From NCBI GenBank assembly GCA_028658405.1, contig JAKOGY010000019.1, positions 1-37,959 on the forward strand: a stretch of 37,959 nt of DNA, given 5' to 3'. Below are positions 32,578 to 37,959 of the stretch, piece by piece. Numbering within the stretch: the stretch's first letter is position 1; each line of letters opens with the position of its first letter. Below the pieces are notes generated by a model that made no database searches, was not told the DNA's origin, and saw only the letters and a program-made list of their open reading frames with translations. The stretch comes from Dolichospermum sp. ST_sed8 (GTDB lineage Bacteria > Cyanobacteriota > Cyanobacteriia > Cyanobacteriales > Nostocaceae). A program made the translations under genes and the position numbers.

Positions 32578-33612
32578 TCATCTCTGCTTCACTAACTCCA
32601 CCGCTAACTGTATTGCTGCTTTCATACTTGTAGCGTCAGCAATCCCTTTTCCCGCAATATCAAAAGCCGTTCCATGATCTGGGGAAGTCCGCACAAATGG
32701 TAAACCAATAGTAGTATTTACAGCCCGATCAAAAGCCATCAATTTCACCGGAATTAAACCCTGGTCGTGATAAAGTGCCAAGTAAGCATCAGCCGGATTT
32801 TGAACGGGAGAATTACCATACCAAGCCATTCCCGGTTTTACCCACATTGTATCTGGGGGTGTAGGTCCTTCTATCTGTAAATGCGGACGTTTTTGGCGTT
32901 CTAACTTCAACCAGGGAATTAACCAATCTACTTCTTCTGTTCCCAGTTGTCCCATTTCTCCACTATGGGGATTTAAACCCGCGATCGCAATTCTCCCATT
33001 TTTAATGCCAAAATCATTTTCTAAACACTCCACCAACAAATCTAATTTCTGAGTTAATAACTGCGGTGTTAACGTAGTAGCTACTTGAGATAAAGGAATA
33101 TGTGTGGTGGCTAGTATTGCTCGCAGTGTCCAACCAGTAAAAGGCGATCGCCCCACAAACAGCATTCCAAAACGGTCTACACCAGCCCTTGCGGCTAAAA
33201 GTTCCGTTTGCCCTGGATAATAGTAACCTGCCGCCTTCCAAGCTGATTTAGCAATGGGTCCGGTGACAATCCCATCAAAGTCACCTGCCAAAGTTTGAGC
33301 GATCGCATATTCCATATAAGCAAAACTTGCCGCACCACTAGCCCCATTACCCACACCAGTAATAATTTCACCAACATTCGGCACATCAACTATGCACAAC
33401 TCAGCAGGATTTACCAAAGCTAGGGAATTCGCAATATTTTTACTTATATTTTCATAACTGCTAGTGAGTAAATTTCTATTACCCACTACCACCAGATCGC
33501 AGTTTTGAGTAACTTCTGGATCTGCTAAAGCCTTCAAAATCACCTCAGAACCAATACCGGCAGGATCTCCTAGGGTCAGTGCTAAACGGGGACGTTTATT
33601 TATTTGATACAT
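32578..33612 (-). CDS. pdxA: 4-hydroxythreonine-4-phosphate dehydrogenase
   Basis: The 344-residue PdxA oxidises 4-phosphohydroxy-L-threonine with NAD+ in the DXP-dependent route to pyridoxal phosphate. The three metal-ligand His motifs are present: [19 protein letters not shown] and [11 protein letters not shown]; also [14 protein letters not shown] at the N-terminus and [15 protein letters not shown]. In the phosphate-binding loop, PGQTE replaces the PGHTE known from E. coli, where the His contacts substrate. ATG at 33610-33612. It is divergent from petM. Confidence 0.95.
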   Translation of the reverse strand: MYQINKRPRLALTLGDPAGIGSEVILKALADPEVTQNCDLVVVGNRNLLTSSYENISKNIANSLALVNPAELCIVDVPNVGEIITGVGNGASGAASFAYMEYAIAQTLAGDFDGIVTGPIAKSAWKAAGYYYPGQTELLAARAGVDRFGMLFVGRSPFTGWTLRAILATTHIPLSQVATTLTPQLLTQKLDLLVECLENDFGIKNGRIAIAGLNPHSGEMGQLGTEEVDWLIPWLKLERQKRPHLQIEGPTPPDTMWVKPGMAWYGNSPVQNPADAYLALYHDQGLIPVKLMAFDRAVNTTIGLPFVRTSPDHGTAFDIAGKGIADATSMKAAIQLAVELVKQR

Positions 33613-33733
33613 AAAAATTATACCTGATATAATGGATGGAACTAGATCCGTTGCTTGACTAAGTTAATTATATGGACGTTCCGTAAAATATGGCTAGTTA
33701 TGGGTAGAAATTGCCGAACAGTTTAAAACCCCT

Positions 33734-33766
33734 AGATCCCCGACTTCTTGAAGAAGTCGGGGATCT
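33734..33766. repeat. Perfect 16-bp palindrome AGATCCCCGACTTCTT in the pdxA/petM divergent region
   Basis: AGATCCCCGACTTCTT (33734-33749) is followed after a single G by its exact reverse complement (33751-33766). It is in the shared upstream region of two divergent genes, so it cannot terminate either. It is the best-preserved copy of a palindrome seen also at 6667 and 29668. Confidence 0.8.
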
Positions 33767-33858
33767 GCCTGGCTAAATTGGTTTAGAATTATTTATAAAG
33801 GTCTAATCTAACATTTCTCAAAGACCTAGTTTACAAAGAATCAGGAGAATTACAGCAA

Positions 33859-33963
33859 ATGGGCGGCGAAATTTTAAATGCAGCGATGCTATCTTTCGGT
33901 CTAATCTTCGTAGGTTGGGCAATCGGTGCTTTGTTACTCAAAATTCAAGGCGCAGAAGAATAG
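33859..33963 (+). CDS. petM: Cytochrome b6f complex subunit 7 (PetM)
   Basis: The 34-residue protein (ATG 33859, TAG 33961-33963) reads [20 protein letters not shown] then a helix end and KIQGAEE, the PetM signature from Nostoc to Synechococcus. It is a single-helix peripheral subunit of the cytochrome b6f complex. CAGGAG sits about 12 nt upstream of the ATG. This gene is easily missed because of its size. It precedes ycf39 by 199 nt. Confidence 0.97.
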   Translation: MGGEILNAAMLSFGLIFVGWAIGALLLKIQGAEE

Positions 33964-34019
33964 AAGGATACTAGGGGTACGGGAGATGGGAGAAATGGGG
34001 GAAGACTATATATTATTTC

Positions 34020-34073
34020 TTACCCATTACCCATTACCCATTACCCATTACCCATTACCCATTACCCATTACC
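34020..34073. repeat. Heptanucleotide tandem repeat TTACCCA x7.7
   Basis: Seven exact 7-bp units plus five bases lie between petM and ycf39. It is the longest tandem heptamer run in the window and probably length-variable among relatives. Confidence 0.95.
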
Positions 34074-34162
34074 AAATTTTATGAAAAAGATGTAAAGTTT
34101 TATTTAGATAACTAATTCTGTTAAAATTCTTCTCATAAACATTAAGATATATAACCAACCCC

Positions 34163-35164
34163 ATGACATTATTAATAGTTGGTGCAACTGGCACTTTGGG
34201 AAGACAAGTGGCTCGTCGGGCAATTGATGAAGGTTACAAAGTTCGCTGTCTCGTGCGTAGTCCTAAAAAAGCTGCTTTTTTGAAAGAATGGGGTGCAGAA
34301 CTGGTACGGGGAAACTTGTGTAATCCACAAACCCTAACGGACGCATTAACAGATGTAACCGCAGTTATTGATGCTTCTACATCCCGGGCCACAGATTCCC
34401 TGACTATTAAAGAGGTAGATTGGGATGGTAAAGTAGCATTAATTCAAGCAGCCAAAGCCGCTGGTGTAGAAAGGTTTATCTTCTTTTCAATTCTCGATGC
34501 TGACAAATACCCCAATGTACCGCTCATGGAAATTAAGCGATGTACAGAAGCATTTTTAGCAGAATCTGGCTTAAACTATACAATTTTACGTTTAGCTGGA
34601 TTTATGCAAGGGTTAATTGGTCAGTATGGCGTACCTATTTTAGAAAAACAACCAGTATGGGTGACAGGGACATCTTCACCTATTGGCTACATGGATACTC
34701 AGGATATTGCTAAATTTGCTGTTCGGGCTTTGACTGTGCCAGCAACAGAAAAACAAGCCTTTCCTCTAGTGGGAACTCGCGCTTGGAGTGCTGAGGAAAT
34801 TATTAATCTTTGTGAACGCTTATCTGATAGAGACGCAAAAGTTACCAGAATGCCCATTGCTTTACTACGAACTGTACAAAGTTTACTGCGTTGCTTTCAA
34901 TGGGGATGGAATGTTGCGGATAGATTAGCCTTTACAGAAGTTTTAGCCAGTGGTAGAACTCTAAATGCCGAAAATATGGACGAAGTATATACTGTTTTTG
35001 GGTTAGATAAACAAGAAACTACAACACTGGAAGTATATCTACAAGAATATTTCAGCCGAATTATGAACAAGCTGAAACAGTTAGATTATGAAAAAGCTAA
35101 AAATAAAAAGCTGAAAAGTAAAAAAACTCCCTTTAAACCATCTTCCAAAGCCAATAGTCAATAA
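34163..35164 (+). CDS. ycf39: Ycf39-type NmrA-like short-chain dehydrogenase (photosystem II assembly factor)
   Basis: The 333-residue atypical SDR starts MTLLIVGATGTLGRQVARRA with the GATGTLG dinucleotide-binding loop (7-13). The order YKVRCLVRSPKKA, GAELVRGNL, FIFFSILDADKYP, MEIKRCTEAFLAESGLNYTI is that of Ycf39, which with HliC/HliD delivers chlorophyll to D1 during photosystem II assembly. The C-terminal ~25 residues are very basic (KNKKLKSKKTPFKPSSKANS), possibly for membrane or nucleic acid contact. The ATG is at 34163. Confidence 0.92.
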   Translation: MTLLIVGATGTLGRQVARRAIDEGYKVRCLVRSPKKAAFLKEWGAELVRGNLCNPQTLTDALTDVTAVIDASTSRATDSLTIKEVDWDGKVALIQAAKAAGVERFIFFSILDADKYPNVPLMEIKRCTEAFLAESGLNYTILRLAGFMQGLIGQYGVPILEKQPVWVTGTSSPIGYMDTQDIAKFAVRALTVPATEKQAFPLVGTRAWSAEEIINLCERLSDRDAKVTRMPIALLRTVQSLLRCFQWGWNVADRLAFTEVLASGRTLNAENMDEVYTVFGLDKQETTTLEVYLQEYFSRIMNKLKQLDYEKAKNKKLKSKKTPFKPSSKANSQ

Positions 35165-35247
35165 ATGTAAGACTAATGGTGAGATGAATCAAAAATGTGC
35201 AACTATTAGATACAGAAAAATCATCCCTTAAACTTGGATATTTGAGT

Positions 35248-36165
35248 GTGCCGAAAGTAGGCATTATCTACAACGATATTAAACCGATAGCGAGTAGTGT
35301 CGCTATTGAACTAAAAGACAAACTTACCGCTGCTGGTTGGGATGTGTACATCACAGCGAGCATCGGTGGGATATTGGGCTATTCTCAACCAGATAGTCCT
35401 GTCTTTCACACCCCTATTGAAGGTCTTACGCCCCCTGGCTTTGACTCAGACATGAAATTTGCCGTGGTGTTAGGGGGAGATGGAACTGTGTTAGCAGCAT
35501 CACGCCTAGTCGCCCCCTCTGGTATCCCCATGTTGACAGTTAATACTGGTCACATGGGATTTTTGACAGAAACTTATCTCAACCAATTGCCCCAAGCCAT
35601 AGAACAGGCAATGGCAGGTGCATATCAAGTTGAAGATAGAGCCATGCTCACCGTCAAAGTTCTCCGAGGAGATACTGTGATGTGGGAAGCCCTCTGCTTA
35701 AATGAAATGGTGCTACATCGAGAACCTTTAACTTGTATGTGCCATTTTGAAATCGCGGTAGGACGACATTCACCCGTGGATATTGCGGCTGACGGGATTA
35801 TTGTTTCTACCCCAACGGGTTCTACAGCTTATTCATTAAGCGCAGGTGGTCCAGTGATTACTCCTGGTGTGCCTGTATTGCAGTTAGTACCAATTTGTCC
35901 CCATTCCCTAGCTTCTAGGGCTTTGGTGTTCCCTGATAGTGAACCAGTTAATATCTATCCTGTCAACATTCAGCGATTGGTGATGGTGGTAGATGGAAAT
36001 GGTGGATGTTATGTAATGTCAGAAGATCGGGTATACTTAGAGCGATCGCCCTATAGCGCCCGATTTATTCGTCTACAGACACCAGAATTTTTCCGTGTTC
36101 TTCGGGAGAAACTCGGTTGGGGTTTACCACATATTGCTAAACCTAATTCTGTGGAATTGCCTTAG
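35248..36165 (+). CDS. nadK: NAD kinase
   Basis: The protein phosphorylates NAD to NADP. The [11 protein letters not shown] loop, [19 protein letters not shown] and [15 protein letters not shown] are the full set of NAD kinase motifs. I place the start at GTG 35248 ([10 protein letters not shown]), 305 residues, where homologues begin; the frame reaches to GTG 35197 with a 17-residue extension ([16 protein letters not shown]) that is not expected. It lies 83 nt after ycf39 and may share its transcript. Confidence 0.93.
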   Translation: MPKVGIIYNDIKPIASSVAIELKDKLTAAGWDVYITASIGGILGYSQPDSPVFHTPIEGLTPPGFDSDMKFAVVLGGDGTVLAASRLVAPSGIPMLTVNTGHMGFLTETYLNQLPQAIEQAMAGAYQVEDRAMLTVKVLRGDTVMWEALCLNEMVLHREPLTCMCHFEIAVGRHSPVDIAADGIIVSTPTGSTAYSLSAGGPVITPGVPVLQLVPICPHSLASRALVFPDSEPVNIYPVNIQRLVMVVDGNGGCYVMSEDRVYLERSPYSARFIRLQTPEFFRVLREKLGWGLPHIAKPNSVELP

Positions 36166-36490
36166 TTGTCACTTGTTCAGTTAGGTAAATGCCAACTTAG
36201 CTTAATCAGCACCAAGCCCCACGTCTCACTATACCGGAGCGTGGGGATGCCAGTCGCCTGCGACGGGAAACCCGTCTACAGCGCTGGCTCATGAATGCGC
36301 GTGAGTTGAGTTGCGTAGCCCCAATTGTATTTGAGCGTAGCGAAAACAAAGAAGGCTACAGCGACGAAACGAACAAAATATTGATTTTATGTTATTATAA
36401 AAAAGTAGGTGTAGTCCAATTAAATGCTCCAAATGCAGCCTACAAAACAAAAAACAAATCTCAAAACCAAAGAACCGTGGGGCGCACGGT

Positions 36491-36518
36491 GTAGGGGCGT
36501 ATAGCAATACGCCCCTAC
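36491..36518. repeat. GTAGGGGCGTAT...ATACGCCCCTAC palindrome
   Basis: Near-perfect 28-nt inverted repeat; identical arms recur as a perfect palindrome at 37735-37762 and half a unit at 37769-37786. Confidence 0.75.
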
Positions 36519-36521
36519 GTT

Positions 36522-36593
36522 AATGTCCTCATAGAGGAGTCACGCTCGTTGCCCACACTCACCTGTAAGGGAGTGTGTGGAGTACGTCACTAA
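36522..36593 (+). repeat. Paired-hairpin element ending GGAGTACGTCAC, copy B
   Basis: GTTAATG (start near 36519) is followed by TCCTC-ATA-GAGGA, then CCACACTC...GAGTGTGTGG and AGTACGTCAC. It aligns with copy A (13571-13641) over its whole length, with paired substitutions that keep both stems. No coding remnant lies upstream here; the GTAGGGGCG palindrome abuts it. Confidence 0.45.
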
Positions 36594-36629
36594 CCTACAC
36601 TGACCATTTGAGTACAGTGTAGGAATATT

Positions 36630-37190
36630 TCACGCGTTCTGGGGAGCAGGTATATGATTGGGTGCAACTTCTGAACGAGGAAAAGTAGGTAAATCAATAC
36701 CGCCATGATTTGTGTAGCGGTTCTTGAGTGCTAAACGATAACTCACACTTTGCAATTCCGCTTGCAATTGGCGATTTTCTCGTTGTAGGATTGTAACTTT
36801 ATCTCGCACTGGTGTCATGCGTTCCTCAAACTTACGCCGATAAATTTGAGGTAATTCCTGTACTACCTGCTCTAACATTCGACTACGATCAGTTAGTTCT
36901 TGTACAGACTGGCGTAATTGGTGAATTTCAGTATCACGATTTGTAATTTGCTCTTGGTAGAACGTTACCTGCTCTTCCACAGCTTGGATTTGTTCTCTTA
37001 AAGCCTGTAATTGGCCTAAATCTACTTCTGGCTCGGATTTTGGCGGTGTAAAGTTTGTATTACCCTTGACTAGCCGGAATAGTTCTTGAGATAACTGTTG
37101 GACTAATTGATCTCGCAGTTGCAAGTCTTGACGCAACTGGGATATTTCCGTAGACAGTTCTTGGATGTTTGGTATATCAGATTGGCTCAC
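36630..37190 (-). CDS. Coiled-coil protein of unknown function
   Basis: The 186-residue protein starts at GTG (37188-37190). Heptad patterns run through most of it (ELSTEISQLRQDLQLRDQLV, QALREQIQAVEEQVTFYQEQ, VRDKVTILQRENRQLQAEL), broken by a Pro-rich linker (~45-56, NFTPPKSEPEVD). The C-terminal ~25 residues (GIDLPTFPRSEVAPNHIPAP) are Pro-rich and likely disordered. No membrane segment or enzymatic motif is seen. It probably acts as a scaffold or structural partner; the family is not recognised. Confidence 0.75.
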   Translation of the reverse strand: MSQSDIPNIQELSTEISQLRQDLQLRDQLVQQLSQELFRLVKGNTNFTPPKSEPEVDLGQLQALREQIQAVEEQVTFYQEQITNRDTEIHQLRQSVQELTDRSRMLEQVVQELPQIYRRKFEERMTPVRDKVTILQRENRQLQAELQSVSYRLALKNRYTNHGGIDLPTFPRSEVAPNHIPAPQNA

Positions 37191-37526
37191 AGTTACTTAA
37201 AGCTCTTACTTAATATATATACAGTTATACTTGATTTTTGACTTGCGCCGATTTTATCACATCCGGGGCAATCTGAGGAAAATAATTCAAAGATTTTTAT
37301 TGTTCAAGTTGCGTTGCTGAACTTGAAACATGAATTAGTAGGGGTAAAGTATTGGTCATTGCTGTCAACTTAACGTAAAACCTATTACCCGACTAGGAAT
37401 GATAGCGTAGCGTAAGCCATATTCCCAATCTCATAGCAAAAGTCATCTAAAGATGACTAAATAACCGGAAAATTGTTTAAATTGTTCAGTAAGAGACTTC
37501 CAATTAAAAAAATATCCCAAAATTTC

Positions 37527-37588
37527 TTGTGGTGCGGGCATCTGGTCCCCTAATAATATAAGGAGGGAACCAGATGCCCATCCCACAA
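37527..37588. repeat. Long hairpin with TTGTGGGATGGGCATCTGGT arms
   Basis: TTGTGGTGCGGGCATCTGG (37527 onward) pairs with CCAGATGCCCATCCCACAA (to 37588) around an AT-rich loop, giving a ~24-bp stem with few mismatches. It has the size of a foldback MITE. Confidence 0.65.
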
Positions 37589-37734
37589 AATTGGATAGCG
37601 AAGCGCTGCTGCAAGCAGTTCATCTTTTTTGTGTAGTTCTCTAAACTAAAGTTTACTTTGGTTATTAGCCCTGAAATATGGCTTACGCCACGCTACGCTA
37701 TTATTTCTGGGCGGGTGTGGAAGCTAACAGATAA

Positions 37735-37791
37735 GTAGGGGCGTATTGCAATACGCCCCTACTTAAGTATTGCAATACGCCCCTACTTAAG
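37735..37791. repeat. Perfect GTAGGGGCGTATTG palindrome with tandem partial copy
   Basis: GTAGGGGCGTATTG and its exact reverse complement form a 28-nt palindrome (37735-37762). A 23-nt segment of it with the following TTAAG (37745-37767) is repeated directly at 37769-37791. Confidence 0.85.
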
Positions 37792-37959
37792 TTGACACCT
37801 ATGAGCAATGCTAAACCCTGGCGATAGATGTAGTTTTTCTCACTACATATACTTAATATTGAGAATGTTAATGGGTAAGTCTGTTGACACTCTCACTGGC
37901 TTTAGCCGCTGAGATTCTTGGTTCAACGAGTCCACTTAACTTAGAACCCTTGCGGTATC

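Larger units (their letters stand above)
36166..36629. other. 464-nt intergenic region with palindromic repeats
   Basis: It contains a GTAGGGGCGTATAGCAATAC palindrome (36491-36518), a paired-hairpin element (36522-36593) and a further hairpin CCTACACTG...CAGTGTAGG (36595-36624). Short GCGTAGCC-type repeat fragments lie near 36312-36345. No gene is seen. Confidence 0.5.
37191..37959. other. 769-nt repeat-rich region without genes (runs to the window end)
   Basis: It carries GATAGCGTAGCGTAAGCCAT (about 37402-37423) and its inverse ATGGCTTACGCCACGCTACG (37678-37703), a 24-bp-stem hairpin (37527-37588) and GTAGGGGCG palindromes (37735-37791). The last ~130 nt (from 37830) are unique-looking with no long open frame. 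Confidence 0.5.

Noticed and set aside
34020-34073. Possible CRISPR array
   Set aside because: The 7-bp units are contiguous with no spacers; it is a heptamer tandem repeat. No repeat-spacer pattern exists elsewhere in the window.
37830-37959. CTCACTGGCTTTAGCCGC-containing end of the window as a TnpB guide-RNA scaffold
   Set aside because: The resemblance is impressionistic and the sequence is cut by the window edge.

Overview
The window comes from a filamentous, heterocyst-type cyanobacterium (Nostocales, Anabaena/Nostoc-like). It carries petG and petM (cytochrome b6f small subunits), ycf39, a cytochrome cM-like gene, a cyanobacterial secA, many HIP1 octamers (GCGATCGC), heptanucleotide tandem repeats and several small palindromic repeat families typical of this group. 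The DNA is AT-rich and loosely packed. No rRNA or CRISPR array is visible; one tRNA gene (CAT anticodon) is present.

Layout. 1-3.9 kb: tail of a DUF4351/Rpn-type protein, a CNNM/CBS transporter-like protein, a secreted or anchored hypothetical protein, a tRNA and a TrmJ-type methyltransferase. 3.9-9.0 kb is an accessory island: a truncated HTH antitoxin remnant, an HNH/DUF2281 gene set, a P-loop GTPase next to a membrane protein split by a frameshift at a run of nine T, a UPF0175 antitoxin whose PIN-type toxin is cut off after about 14 codons, and an intact mazEF pair. 9.1-15.3 kb is mostly core: secA, a diheme cytochrome c remnant interrupted by a 130-bp MITE, a cytM-like gene, petG, rsmD and hisH. 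15.3-18.2 kb: a degenerate pyroglutamyl-peptidase homologue, a DUF3370 protein and a Uma2 nuclease. 18.4-24.1 kb is a surface-polysaccharide cluster: a CSP41-like epimerase, a GT4 glycosyltransferase, a priming sugar transferase, and gmd plus fcl, which make GDP-L-fucose. 24.3-29.6 kb: 5-formyl-THF cyclo-ligase, a two-gene Septu-type (PtuA/PtuB) defence system, a Tat/lipoprotein-type beta-carbonic anhydrase, and a JAMM protease next to a MoeB-rhodanese protein, which suggests a sulfur-carrier pathway. 30.1-37.2 kb: an OmpR-type regulator, an EEP-family phosphatase or nuclease, mntA with a truncated hepT, pdxA, petM, ycf39, nadK and a coiled-coil protein. The final 0.77 kb holds only repeats.

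Two themes stand out. First, toxin-antitoxin loci are in several states of decay: one intact pair, two with the toxin truncated near its start, and one antitoxin tail. Second, small mobile repeats have changed genes. One MITE splits a cytochrome gene, and removing it with one TA restores the frame exactly. Another repeat provides the stop codon of an epimerase gene, and heptad repeats form the C-terminus of RsmD. The least explained system is the GTPase plus frameshifted membrane protein at 5.48-7.96 kb.
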